This document shows positions 21,005 through 31,810 of a DNA stretch of 64,000 bases, in pieces. The number at the start of each line of letters is the position of its first letter. The stretch's first letter is position 1. The stretch is from Anisodus tanguticus (taxonomy: Eukaryota; Streptophyta; Magnoliopsida; Solanales; Solanaceae). The notes beneath the pieces are model-generated. The model made no database searches. It was not told the origin of the DNA and saw only the letters and a program-made list of their open reading frames with translations. The position numbers were made by a program, and so were the translations under genes. The stretch is from contig CM067556.1 of NCBI GenBank assembly GCA_034509755.1, forward strand, positions 42,950,045-43,014,044, in the 5' to 3' direction.

Positions 21005-22087
21005 ATGGAAGGATTAAAAGGTATGTTTAAGGGTAAGGGTAAGGGTAAGGGTGCTTCTTCTAGTAGGGGCAACCAGGGCAAGGGTACTTCTTCTAGTCAT
21101 CTTATTCCTACACAGGATGATTTTGTTGATACTCAACATTTTCCTACAATACCATTAGATTTAGACGAGGAGTTATTTTCTGGAACTCAAGAAGACTTTA
21201 ATTTAGACGATGATCTAGACGATACACCCACTAATGTTGATGACAACACACCCACTAGTGCACCTTCAACTGAAATACCTCATATTCCTCCTAGTATGAG
21301 ACGAGGTCCAACAAAACGACTATTAAAATCAGATGCATGGATATTTTTTGATAGGGACGTAGAGAATCAAGTAGCTATATGTAAAATTTGTAAAAATGTT
21401 TTAAAATTTAGAATAGGAAAAGGTCACGGTGGGGCGGGGGGTTTAATTAGACACGTAGTAAGTGCTCATCCAGCTAGGTATGCCCAATACCAGGCTTCAA
21501 AACCGGGTGCGCAAACGCCCGCTCCATCGGGACAAGGTTCACATACTAATACTGTCCCGGACCAAGTACATGGTCAAATTAACCTTATGACGGGGGGAAT
21601 TGTAGGCTCTAAATACAATAAACATAGAGATAGGGAAGCAATATCAAAATTAGTTGCTGTGGAGGGTTTGCCCTTTTCATTTCCTTCATCTCCCGGTTTT
21701 ATTCATTATATTAGAGATATATATAATCCTTCTTTTAACGGTATTCCTAGATCAACTGTTAAGAGAGATGTATTTAAATTAGCGCATGAATATCAACAAT
21801 ATTTACGTTTTTCATTATATCATTTTAATGGCAAAGTATGTATCACGTCTGATATAGGTCGTAGTACTAACGGCCATGATTATTTAACTGTAACTTGTCA
21901 TTGGATAGATTATAAATGGTCTATGCAAAAACGTATTTTAGCGTATAGATATATAGATGATAGGCACACTGGTACTTTTATTGCAGATAATATTTATCAA
22001 GTGTGCCATTATTACGGAATAACCGATAAAATTATGACTATTACATTAGATAACGCTTCTTCTAACAATTACGCAATTACAATTTAA
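21005..22087 (+). pseudogene. hAT transposase, N-terminal and first catalytic part
   Basis: ATG at 21005 opens a 360-residue frame: a Gly/Lys/Ser-rich start, an acidic stretch, then a BED-type zinc finger around residues 107-165 with CKIC and the H-x4-H of HVVSAH. The RNase H-like core follows with ITSDIGRS (first Asp) near residue 285 and TLDNASSNN (second Asp) near residue 350. The frame ends at a TAA in an A-run at 22085-22087. The next part continues in another frame. Confidence 0.93.
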
Positions 22088-22860
22088 AAAAATAGTTTAA
22101 CTCCATCTTTTCCAGATCATTTTCATAAAAATGCGCGTGCCATATTTATAACTTAATTGTAAAGGATGGTCTATCACTTTTTGAAGACATTCTTAGTAAA
22201 ATACAATTTGCTATAAACTTTATTTTTAAAAGTAATAAAGTACAACGTAGAAAAGAATATAAAAAAACTTGTCACGATTGTGGACTACCTTATAGAAAAA
22301 TTCCACAAGAAATATCCACTAGGTGGAATTCTTTATACGAGCAACTACTTGTTGCTTATGACTATATAATACCTATAACTTTATTTTTTAACTCTCATAA
22401 TAAAAATCCAGCTGATATGATTTTAGATAGTGATTGGGTAAAAATTTCCGAACTTATTGTATTTTTAGAGAATTTTTTTCAAGCAACAAAAGAATTTTCC
22501 GGTATATATTATCTTACTATTTCAACTATGTTGTTTTATATAACTCTAATATTTTTATTACTTAGTGAATATATGGAAAAACCAGCTTATAAGGCAGCTA
22601 TTAAAAAAATGTCTGTCAAAATAAAAAAATATTTTATTCCTATTCCCTCTATTTATATTATTTTGTTCTGTATTAAATCCTACAATTAAAATAGACGGTA
22701 CTAAATCACTAATTGAAACTATTTACGATTGTATAGAAGTACTACCACCTCTAAGTCCCAAAAATCTAAATCACCCACCACCTATTGAACAAACTAAAGA
22801 AGAAGTGTTGTCTAGCGTAGAACACCAATGCAAAAAAATATATAGATTTTATTAACAAGA
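22088..22860 (+). pseudogene. hAT transposase, middle part
   Basis: In a new frame from about 22129 the sequence reads KCACHIYNLIVKDG, the conserved CxxH element. It continues through ISTRWNSLYEQL near 22317 and SEYMEKPAYKAA near 22565. A further frame change occurs in the A/T-rich stretch at about 22620-22690. This joins the two better-preserved halves of a protein that would be about 700 residues. Confidence 0.85.
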
Positions 22861-22862
22861 AA

Positions 22863-23453
22863 ATGCTAGTAACTTACCGGCTTCCATACCATCTTCTTCA
22901 TCTTCAACACAACCTCACAAAAGACATGTCTTTTTACGCGGCTAGTATTGAAAGCCTCAGAAATAGAATGTGCGGCCGTACCTCTACTACTAACCAAATT
23001 AGCGAGTTCGATATTTTTGTTTTGCAGGGTTCTGTACCGTATCAAGAAGTTATCAATGAAGATGGACATGAAGACTTGCTGAAATACTGGAGGGGGAATG
23101 AGAAGACCTTTCCGACACTTTCATTGATGGCCCGAGATGTTTTGAACATTCAAGCGTCATCAACTGCGTCTGAAAGCGCTTTTTCTGCTGGCAGATATCA
23201 AATAGGAGACCACAGACACTCATTAGCCGGAGACAACTTGGAAATTGCAGTATTATTCAGAGATTGGATACGAGCGGAGCGGAGAAGGTGCGGTCAACCG
23301 GAGATCAATGAAGAAGAAGATGAAAAATACAATGAAATCTTAACCGAAGGTAGTGGAAGCGACGTGAATCAATTTGACCAACAAATACCAATTCCAACCG
23401 AAGAACCACAGGAAATCATCAAGCAATTAGAACAGATTTTTTTGAGAATGTAA
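22863..23453 (+). pseudogene. hAT transposase C-terminus with dimerisation domain
   Basis: LLKYWRGNEKTFPTLSLMAR, followed by VLNIQASSTASESAFSAGRY, is the hAT family C-terminal dimerisation region, including the conserved SES-AFS segment. It ends at a TAA at 23451-23453. A start is not implied; upstream it joins the middle part after one or more frameshifts. Confidence 0.92.
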
Positions 23454-23676
23454 TTTTTTTAATTGCAATTTTATTATGTAATTTGCAACTTTTGGACAAC
23501 ACCACAAAGTTGCAATTTAGATTTTAGACAATTGTATTTGTATTACAAAAAAATCATGTCTATTAAATAATATAAGAGGCACAAAAACAGCCTTGGGATG
23601 TTTTTATTACACTATCTTATCTTGTTTTTTGAGTTTTTTTATACATATGTTATTTAAAAAAAAAAAGAAGGAAAAC

Positions 23677-23845
23677 CCGCCGGACCCCGCCCCGACCCGA
23701 TACCGACGGATCGGGATCGGGACGAGACTGGAGCAAGTCCCGCCAGACCCGACCCCGCCAGACCCCGCTAGACCCGACCCCGACCCCTTCGCTCCCCCCG
23801 CCCCGACCCCGACCCCGCCAGACCCAGCCCGCCAGATCCGAGCTC
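23677..23845. repeat. C-rich subterminal repeat array, right end of hAT
   Basis: Repeats of GACCCCGCC and CCGACCCC run to the right terminal repeat. They show the same strand bias as the left array, so the two arrays are direct rather than inverted relative to each other. Confidence 0.8.
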
Positions 23846-23872
23846 GGCCCACTGGCCACCCTTAGTTTGTTA

Positions 23873-24195
23873 CATAAGGGTTGCATAATGTTTCTTTAAT
23901 AAAGATTTTGTCCTTTCAAAATAAATGTGAGTTGCAGAAAGAAAAGGTTGGAATAGTAATAAAATTTGAAACTCTTAAGCTAGTTATTATAAGGAATGAG
24001 GAAGGCTGGGAATAATAATTCTGTCATATTCTTATAATATAAAATAAATTAAATTAGGTAAGAAATATCAAAAAGAGGAGAAAAAAGATAAATGAAACTT
24101 TTACCCAAAGAGAGTTGACACCTCACTTCTCTATAGACCATAATTTTATAATGTATGAATTTGTGTAGATTTACGACATAAATATTTTCATATTT
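23873..24195. other. AT-rich flank, no gene
   Basis: Between the hAT element and copia F. A short stretch near 24075-24130 resembles 36080-36150 (GGAGAAAAAA-type purine run, then TCA-rich), possibly an older dispersed repeat. Confidence 0.3.
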
Positions 24196-24360
24196 TGTAG
24201 AATAGTGTAAATCTCCTTCATTGAGTTCTCTTAATAATGTAATATATATAAAGTATACAATTGTAGTCCTAATAGTATTAGGATATCTATTTTACATTAA
24301 TTACACTAAATATTAATTACAGAATATATTGTGAATATATATGAAATATATTCACTAACA
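24196..24360 (-). repeat. copia F 3' LTR (165 bp)
   Basis: In minus orientation it runs TGTTAGTGAATATA to CACTATTCTACA. The last 35 bases resemble the copia C LTR. The polypurine tract (minus strand, CGACTGAGGGGGTG) abuts it at 24361. Confidence 0.88.
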
Positions 24361-25948
24361 CACCCCCTCAGTCGGAGTGGGAGGAGGCCGAACGTTGAGA
24401 CTGAATCTGAAGTCAAGGAACTGTTGCCGAGGAAGCCCCTTTGTGAAGATATCTGAGTACTGATACAAAGAAGGAAAATGCAACACCCTAACGTGACCCA
24501 TTGCAACCTTCTCACGAACAAAGTGAATATCCATCTCAATATTAAGAGACGAGTAGACAACATATATGTTATCACAGTAGACTAAAGATGCCTTACGTAT
24601 GGGACAATGAAGCTCAAGAAGGATATTTCGGAGCCAACATAGCTCGGCAACAACGTTCGCAATGCCTCGATATTCTGCTTCTGCATTCGAATGGGAAAAC
24701 GTAGCTTGCCGCTTGCCAGACCACAATATAATATTATCCCCCAAAAATATACAATAGCCGGACGTAGAGCGACGGGTGTCCGGATAGCCTGCTCAATCTA
24801 CGTCTGTGTAAAAGAGCAATCTAGTTGGTACGAAGGGATATAAATGAAGTCCATAGTCAAGAGTGCCCTTAACATACCGAATGATACGCTTAAAAGTTGT
24901 AAAGTGAGGCTCCCTAGGAGCGTGCATGAATATGTACACCTGCTGAACCACATATGCAATATCTAGTCGAATGAAGATGAGATACTAAAGAGCACCTGTG
25001 AGACTCCTATAAAGAGAGGGATCGCTGACCGGATCCCCGTCATCTTCACTGAGTTTGGACTAGGAGTCGACGAGAGTGGGCATGATCTTGCAATATACCA
25101 TTTTAGCCATGTAGATGATCCTTTGCATACTTACGCTGATATAGGAACATGGCATGTGCGGATCTGGTCACTGATATCCCTAAAAAATAACTCAACTTAC
25201 CCAAGTCAGTCATAGCAAATTCAAACTTTAGTAGAGCAATGATTTCGTGTTTCAGGCCATCTGAAGAAGCTGTCAGTACAATATCATCCACATATAACAG
25301 TAGGTAAGCTGTGTCAGTACCTCGATGAAAAATGAACAATGAATGATCACTCTTGTTGCACACGAAGCCAATCTGTATGATATAAGTGGAAAATCACTCA
25401 TACTAAGCCATGAGGCTTATTTTAACCCATTTAGTGACTTACGAAGATGAAAAACATGTTAAGGAGCCTCCGGATGCACAAAACGTGGCGATTGATGCAT
25501 ATAGATGGTTTCTTTCAAATTCTCATGTAAGAAAACATTATTTACATCAAGTTGGTGAATAGGCCAATTCTTCCCCATAGCGATGCTCAAACCGTGGGGA
25601 TGGTAGCTGGCTTAACCACTAGACTGAAAGTCTCACCACAATCAACACCCTCATGTTACCCTGTGCCATTTGCAAAAAGTCTAGCCTTGTGATGTTCAAG
25701 GGCACCATTATCTCTGAACTTATGATGAAATAGCCACATACAACGGATTACATTCACCCCTCAGGTCGCGGAACAAGATCCCAAGTGCGCTGTGAAGTAA
25801 GCGCATTAAACTTCCCACACATGGCCGCATTCCAATTCGGGTCAAGTTTGGATAAGGTTTGGTTTTTAGGTAGCGGGGAGATGGTTTGAGTGGACAAATT
25901 GAAGTAGACTTTTGATTTGAAAATCCCATGTTGTGCACGGGTTTCCAT
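24361..25948 (-). pseudogene. copia F reverse transcriptase and RNase H, broken
   Basis: From the minus-strand start near 25948 (AQHGIFKSKVYFNLST) the RT runs through decayed sequence to an intact YVDD near 25275, then LGKLSYFLGISVTRS. RNase H retains SNAEAEYRG near 24680 and FTKGLPRQQFLDF near 24420. Several frame changes and stops lie between 24750 and 25750. Confidence 0.88.
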
Positions 25949-25959
25949 ATGGTGGGTTA

Positions 25960-26290
25960 GATCGGGTGTAGTGGGGTGGTAGATGGGGACTGCGGGTTAG
26001 GCTGGATGGTTTCAAGACTGGGCCGGGAGGTAATGGGCTGGGCAGTGTCGTCTCTGATATGGGCGATAGGATTGGGCCGGGGGGTATTGGGCTGGGCAAT
26101 GTGGTCACTGGAATGGGCCGTGGGACTGGGCCGTGGGGTATTGTGCTGTGCATTATTGTCACTAGGCTGGGCAGTGTGGTAATTGGGCTGGGCAGTGGGT
26201 GACGGGTTGGACAGTGTTGTCACTGGGCTGGGTAGTGAGTAGTTAGACGTGGAAGTGGGTCCCATAGATAGGGCAGTGGTTGACGGGTTG
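25960..26290 (-). repeat. degenerate repeats in the integrase-RT linker of copia F
   Basis: On the plus strand this reads as irregular GGGCTGGGCAGTGTGGTCACT-like units. On the minus strand it encodes PSPIPPGPILSP-type Pro/Ser-rich repeats. It corresponds to 9040-9260 of element C but is longer and differently arranged. Confidence 0.75.
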
Positions 26291-26300
26291 GTATTTGGCC

Positions 26301-27260
26301 AATATAGTGCATTTTAAAGTAGAGGAGAGGTGTCCGAGTCATCAAGGAAATCATAATCAGTGACTCAAATTTTTTGGATGTTGTCAAACGGGAAAACATA
26401 CTAAAAAAACGTGACACGACGTGTGACTATGATTTTTTTCGTGGATAACTCATAACACAAATATCCCCTATGGTTCGACGGGAAACCTAGGAAGACGCAC
26501 AGAGTGGAGCGAGGTGCTAATTTGTGAGGGACCGTTGATGCAAGATTTGGGTAACAAAGACAACCGAAAATTCGAAGGTGATCATAGGAAGGGATCTGAC
26601 GGAAGAGAATTTCGGTGGGTTTCCTATTTTGGATCGTACAGGTAGGTAAGATATTACGAATTTGTTCTACCATTTTAGTGCATATACCCAAAAGGTATGG
26701 GGAGAGACGCATGAAAAGAAGGGTACGGATCATATTGTTAATGGTGCAGAGAATTCTTTTGTCTTTACCATTTTGAGGGAAAGTATGGAGGTAGGAGAAA
26801 TGAAAACCCATGCCATTAGCCACACTAAAATTATGAAAGAGGGAGTTATTGAACTCACAACCATTATCACATTGAAATGTTTTGATGTCTTTTTCAAATT
26901 GTGTTTTAACCCATGTATGAAATTCAAGGAATTTAGAGTAAACTTGAGACTTAAGTTTAAGCGGATATACCCAAGGGAAGTAAGAGAAGTCATCCAAAAA
27001 ATACCAAATAACATTTATGACTTAGGTTGCTAGATATAGGAGATGTCCATACATCCGTATGAATAATATCAAAGGGAGAGAAAGTAATACTTAAAGAAGA
27101 TGTAAATGAAATTTTAACATGTTTCCCTAGATGACAAGAGGAGCAATTATGGGAAAATTTCCCTTTATTATGTTGGATTATATTGCGGTTTCTAAGAGAA
27201 CAAAAACATGAGCTCCCAGATGAACAAGTCTACTATGCCACGTTGATGGAGATATTGCAG
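26301..27260 (-). pseudogene. copia F integrase, broken
   Basis: The best frame is 26997 to 26401: FSYFPWVYPLKLKSQVYSKF, CDNGCEFNN (second catalytic Asp) and FPQNGKDKRI. The usual sequence at the last motif is NGKAER, so the catalytic Glu is Lys here (AAA on the minus strand at 26758-26760). The zinc module lies upstream near 27220 (HSRLVHLGA) in decayed form. Downstream LAPRSTLCVFLGFPSNH is typical of RE1-like integrases. Confidence 0.88.
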
Positions 27261-27490
27261 CTAAAGCGGTGGGTGGAGTGACATGGGCAGTGGACATGGA
27301 TAGGAAATGATAGAGGTCTCCCCACACTATTGCATTTCGTGAGAAGTCTCTTCGTACATAGGTCTTTTACAGAAAAACCAAACGGGTCTAAATTAATGGA
27401 TACATAATTATCAGTGACAAATTTTCTAATAGAGATTAGGTTCTTGATAATGTTAGGGGCATATAGGACGTGTTTAAGGGAGTAGTGGGG

Positions 27491-27890
27491 TTACGGTGGT
27501 GGAGTTAGTATGTGGCCAAACGCTTGAATTGGAATGCGATGACCATTGTCGACTATAATAGATTGAGGAGTATTTAAATTACGCAGTTGAAGAAGATTAC
27601 CAGAATTGTTGGTGAGGTACGATATGGCGCCTGTATCCATAAACCAAGCCGTATCGGGCTGTTGGGCTATTGTATAATGGGCCTGCCGGGAGAGCCGCTG
27701 GATGAGCTCCCAGGATGCTGGTCCTCGGTTGAGCCCACTGATATTGTTGTTCCTGGGCCTTTGGAACACTGCTGGAAGGGCAGGCCCATGTACTAGATAG
27801 TGGCCAAGGCAGTGGGCCGGTCTACTGTTGCGGTTGTTGGGCCTGTTGTGGATTGCATGTATTGTTGTCTCAAATTCCACGAGAAAGATT
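27491..27890 (-). pseudogene. copia F protease
   Basis: AWFMDTGAISYLTNNSGNLL carries the intact aspartic protease motif DTGA, unlike copy C (DICA). Upstream residues are the Gln/Pro-rich end of gag. The frame ends at about 27491 after IPIQAFGH. Confidence 0.85.
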
Positions 27891-28001
27891 TGTGACTTTG
27901 GGTGTTGAGGAAGATGAAGCGGAAGAAGATATGTGGGTCGCGGGTAACGTCATGAGGGTATCCATAATTTGGATGTAGTATATAGGGTTTGGGGAAGCCA
28001 T
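27891..28001 (-). pseudogene. copia F gag start, internally deleted
   Basis: On the minus strand ATG at 28001 opens MASPNPIY, then a Ser-rich stretch, matching the MASPNS start of the C gag. After about 37 residues it stops. The whole gag core (NIKNFIPL through the Trp-rich domain) is absent, and sequence passes to the gag tail. Confidence 0.65.
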
Positions 28002-28440
28002 ATATCAGCTGTATACAGGCCTTTTCGGATGATGTGGGGTACGGGTGAGGTGTATATCACATGTATACCAGATGTATACGGACGAGATAGGTAGAAAAAA
28101 GGTCTGATTTGGCTGTATATCACTAAATATCACCTGTATATCGGATGTATATGGGAAAAATAGGTAAAGAAGAGGGCTGCTTTAGATGTATACGACGAGA
28201 TATCACCTGTATACCAAAAGTATACGGCGAGATTTGTAAGGAGGAGGGCCGGTTTGGCCGTATATTTGCGAGGAGCCTTGGTGTACCGGCGATATACGAC
28301 AGTTTTGCGATGGAAGAAGGAATGAAGTATAGGGTATGGCGGCCTCTTCATACAAAATTGTCAAGGTCTACCATGAAAAAACAAATATCATCTTCATCAT
28401 CCAAAAACAATTGTCATCAAATTTTTCAACTTTGAAATAG
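28002..28440 (-). repeat. GTATAC-rich tandem repeat in the copia F leader
   Basis: About four degenerate units of 60-75 bp between about 28050 and 28330. Each carries GTATATCAC, CTGTATACC and a GTATAC/GGCGAG-type block followed by AGG-rich sequence. They lie between the gag start and the missing 5' LTR. On the minus strand they give a periodic reading frame with no known domain. Confidence 0.7.
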
Positions 28441-28524
28441 AATCAAGAAGGTGAAAAGTTTAGGTAAAGTATTTGAATTAATTTAGAAGTTAGTATATTC
28501 AAACTGCAAAGTTTATGTCGCATT

Positions 28525-29481
28525 TGTTGGAAATTTACTAATGTGGAATTAAGTATATCCCATTAATTTATGACTCGAACAATTGGGGCTCGCACGTCAG
28601 AAACGTCGTTTCCACACACGTGCACATAGTGCCAAGTATCGCAAATTTCATTAGTGAAAGAGATATTGGTACGTATGTAATACGTTTGAGACATAGAATT
28701 ATGGACGATTATTGGCCAAATAACAATGTATTCCACTTTGGTAAAAGAAGGAAGAAGTGTACGAAGTGTAAGATGAAATGAGTCAGAAATCGCCGCGGAG
28801 CCACGGCGCAGCCCCGTCGGAGCCGAGGCGCCGGAGCGCCGCGACTCCTCCCAGGGAGCGTCGTGGCGCTAATTGGGTCTTCAGTTATTGGATCCGCGAC
28901 GCTAATTCACAGAGCCGCGACGCTTCGGAGGTAGAATGCTGCGACGGGAAGTTGAAAAGTTCTGACCTTTGGGCTGGTTTTGGAGCATTGATTCTCCATT
29001 ACTTGACACATGAATTCAGTCATTATTAGTCTGAATGTAACCTCTTAATTAAGTGCCATTACATGGCTATTGAAGGCCATTAGTTGGCTAGTTGAGGGGT
29101 CTTCTCCTTACACTATAAATTGAGGCCTTTGGCTCAATTGAACAAGACTCAACACTTAGAAAATACTCCAGATTTTCTGAATTCATCTTCTTCCTCTCTA
29201 GCAAAGTTACTATACTCAAAGTTCTTCAAGAGTAATACTTGAGTTTCCTTTGCTCATTTGTTAAGTTGTTGTTGTATCTTGGGAGACTATTGCCCGACAC
29301 TGTAAAAGGTGATATACGGGGCAATCTTGTCTTAAAGACAGAGTGCCATCACTCGACTCAGCAAATCACCAAGCATTTTGTTAAGTTCTTGATTTCCAGT
29401 TTATTGTAATAGAGAGTTTATCCTTTCTACCATTGTAATAGTTACTTACTTTCCGTTCCCTGAAACAATTGTATCCCAACA
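28525..29481 (+). repeat. copia B 5' LTR (957 bp)
   Basis: TGTTGGAAATTTACTAATG to GTATCCCAACA. TATAAAT at 29114-29120 is the likely promoter. A GC-rich cassette lies at about 28789-28945. Confidence 0.93.
29114..29120 (+). promoter_or_regulatory. TATA box of copia B 5' LTR
   Basis: TATAAAT in CACTATAAATTGAGGC is conserved at the same place in the A LTR (2460-2466) and in the B 3' LTR near 34905. Confidence 0.65.
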
Positions 29482-29517
29482 ATTTTATGACAAGATTTGT
29501 TGTAAGTACTTAGAAAG

Positions 29518-30485
29518 ATGACTGGAAGAGAACAATCTGCTTCTGATTCTGCTGCTACTGCTACTCAAGGCATTCCCTCTGCCTTCCCCACTACTCAAGG
29601 CACACCTAATGCCTTTCCGGTTTCTCAAGGCTCATCCAATGCCTTTACTGCTGCTCAAGAGAACGTTGCCGTTCCTCCACCCGCTGGATTCCACCATGAA
29701 CGCCTTAAAAAGTTCATGGGCTCCAACTTCAAGAGATGGCAACAGAAGATGCTATTCTATCTGACTGTTATGGGAATAGCTCATTTCCTAACAGAAGATC
29801 CTCCACAAGCTGGAAATGAAATGGACCCTTCGCCTACTGAAACGGCTGAAAGGGGCCTAGGTGTATCCATGTCATTAATGACATGAAGATGGTTCTTGAT
29901 GCATGGAGTCATAGTGATTTCATATGTAAGAGCTATATATTGAACTGCTTGTCAGACCCTCTCTACACGGTGTATTGCACCGTAGGCACTGCCAAAAAAT
30001 TATGGGATAAACTGTAGAAAAAGTACAACACACAAGATGCAGGTACTAAGAAATTCATCGTTGGGAAATTTCTAAAATTACAAATGGTGGATAGTAAAAC
30101 AGTGATGTCCCAAGTCCAGGAATTCCAAACGATTCTACATCACTTGGATTTGAAAGGTATGAAACCAAATGAGCAATTTTTGGTTGCATCACTGATTGAA
30201 AAGTTACCTCCCTCGTGGAATGAGTTACTTAAAACTCAAAACAAAGGAAATGACCTTTGAAGAAATTATTATCAAACTCCAAATTCAGGAAGATAATAGA
30301 AGGCCTTGCATAGGGGTATAAAACCCGCTGAGGCAAAGGCAAATCTGGCTGAGGCCAAAGGGAACCCAAGCAAGAAGTGCAAGTTCCAGAAATACAGCAA
30401 GACCCAAGCGGCGGAGAAGTTCAAAGGAAACTATCACCATTGTGGGAAACCTGGTCACATGATCAAGGACTATCGCAAGCCCTAG
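29518..30485 (+). pseudogene. copia B gag and zinc knuckle, broken
   Basis: ATG at 29518 (MTGREQSAS) opens a Ser/Thr-rich start with four repeats of QG-xPxAFP type. The core HERLKKFMGSNFKRWQQKML follows near residue 61. A frame change near 29870 and a stop near 30017 interrupt the rest. The zinc knuckle near 30432-30473 has lost its first and last cysteines, both Tyr (TAT at 30432-30434 and 30471-30473), while Cys, Gly and His of CGKPGH remain. It could not bind zinc. Confidence 0.88.
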
Positions 30486-30589
30486 ACTGAGCAACAAGAG
30501 AAGGCTAAGGCTAAGGGCAAAACACATGTTAACGTCATTAAAGACAAGTTTCTGGACGACATGATTGAGAAGTTCTCAGCGGTGGTGCT

Positions 30590-31003
30590 AGAAGCAAACC
30601 TTGTTGAGAATCTCATGCAATAGTGGATGGACACATGTGCTACAAGGCACATCTGTTCCAATAGAGATGCCTTCTTCACTTATACACCGGTTACAAAATA
30701 GAAGTTGTTCATGGGCAACAAAGCTTCCTCTGACGTGCTGGGGGTAGGAAAGGTAGTCCTGAAGATGACTTTTGGAAATGAGCTCACTCTGAAGGCGGTG
30801 ATGCATGTTCCTGAGATTAGAAGAAATTTAATTTCAGGTAATTTATTGGTTAATGTTGGTTTTAGGCTAGTGTTTGAGTCTAATAAATTTGTAATCACTA
30901 AGAATGGAACGTTTGTGGGAAGAGGATTCATCTGTGAAGGCCTCTTCAAAGTTAACGCCATGTCTGTATTACGTACAAGCAATAATATTGAAGTTTCTTC
31001 TTA
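30590..31003 (+). pseudogene. copia B protease, broken
   Basis: WMDTCATRHICSN near 30620 is the protease motif, with the Gly of DSGA/DTGA replaced by Cys. Stops occur on both sides. The following open stretch (30705-31004) includes VMHVPEIRRNLISG, which links protease to the pre-integrase region in this family. Confidence 0.85.
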
Positions 31004-31004
31004 G

Positions 31005-31800
31005 TTGCTTGAGTCCTCTAATTTATGGCATCATAGATTAGGACATGTCAAATACAAGTCTATCCAAAGGTTGGTAAAGTTGGAGTTGTTGCCGTCTATC
31101 GACGTAAACCCTCAACATAAGTGTGAGGTGTACGTAGAGGCAAAACTCACAAAGCTTCCTTTTCGATCCGTCGAAAGGAATACCGCTCCTCTAGAACTTA
31201 TTCACACAGATATATGTGATTTGAAGTTTGCAAAAACTAGAGGGGGAAACAAGTACTTTGTGACATTCATTGATGGTAACACAAGGTATTGTTACCTTTA
31301 CTTATTGAAAAGTAAGGATAAAGCCTTTGAAGTGTTCTGACGTTACAAAGCAAAAGTTGAGAACCAACTAAGCATGCGGATCAAATCCATTCGTAGCGAT
31401 AGAAGGGGAGAATATGTAGCGCCATTTGAGGGATATTATGCCGAATCGGGCATTGTTCATCAAACGATGGCTCCATACTCACCTCAGTCGAACGGTGTGG
31501 CGGAACGTAAGAACCGCACATTGAAGGAAATGTTGAATGCCTTGCTCATCAATTCCGGTCTTCCACAAAACATGTGGGGAGAAGTTGTCCTTACCGCTAA
31601 TACGATTCTTAACAGAGTCCCACATAAGGGTAAGGACAAAACTCCATATGAATCATGGAAGGGAAAGAAACACACCTATAAATATTTAAAGGTGTGGGGT
31701 TGTTTGGCAAAGATTGAAGTACCTAAGCCAAAAAGGTCAAGATTGGGCCTAAGACTGTAGATTGCATATTCATCGGATATGCAAATAACAGTAGTGCTTA
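31005..31800 (+). pseudogene. copia B integrase, broken
   Basis: The zinc module HHRLGHVKYKS is present near 31030. The second Cys of the C-x2-C pair is Tyr (TAC at 31131-31133). The catalytic triad appears preserved: LIHTDICD, IRSDRRGEY near 31390 and NGVAERKNRTLKEM near 31495. A TGA interrupts it at 31338-31340 and the frame is lost near 31740. Confidence 0.88.
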
Positions 31801-31810
31801 TCACTTCTTA

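Larger units (their letters stand above)
20317..23864 (+). mobile_element. hAT DNA transposon (3548 bp)
   Basis: Perfect 19-bp terminal inverted repeats, TAAGGGTGGCCAGTGGGCC at 20317-20335 and its complement at 23846-23864, are flanked by an exact 8-bp duplication GTTTGTTA (20309-20316 and 23865-23872). Eight-base duplications and a transposase with BED finger and C-terminal dimerisation domain define hAT. Transposase frameshifts make it non-autonomous, but the ends look intact and could be moved in trans. Confidence 0.96.
24196..28440 (-). mobile_element. RE1-like Ty1/copia retrotransposon F, minus strand, 5' LTR missing
   Basis: Read on the minus strand: leader with tandem repeats, short gag start, protease, integrase, reverse transcriptase, RNase H, polypurine tract and 3' LTR (24196-24360). 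LTR end ACTATTCTACA and protein sequences place it in the same family as copia C. Most of gag is deleted, and no 5' LTR is found before element B at 28525 or after it. The upper boundary is approximate. Confidence 0.9.

Noticed and set aside
23607..23886. Gly-rich minus-strand frames and Pro-rich plus-strand frames over the GC-rich blocks at both ends of the hAT element
   Set aside because: They follow from the CCCGACCC-type repeats. No start context, domain or conservation supports a protein.
26662..27033. 123-codon plus-strand frame
   Set aside because: It is the complement of the copia F integrase, which has clear family motifs on the minus strand.
28050..28330. Possible CRISPR-like array
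   Set aside because: Units are degenerate, without constant repeats and unique spacers, and the context is a plant retrotransposon leader.
28145..28435. Plus-strand frame over the GTATAC repeats, and the matching minus-strand frame at 28130-28351
   Set aside because: Both are open because the repeat unit lacks stops; no known domain is present.
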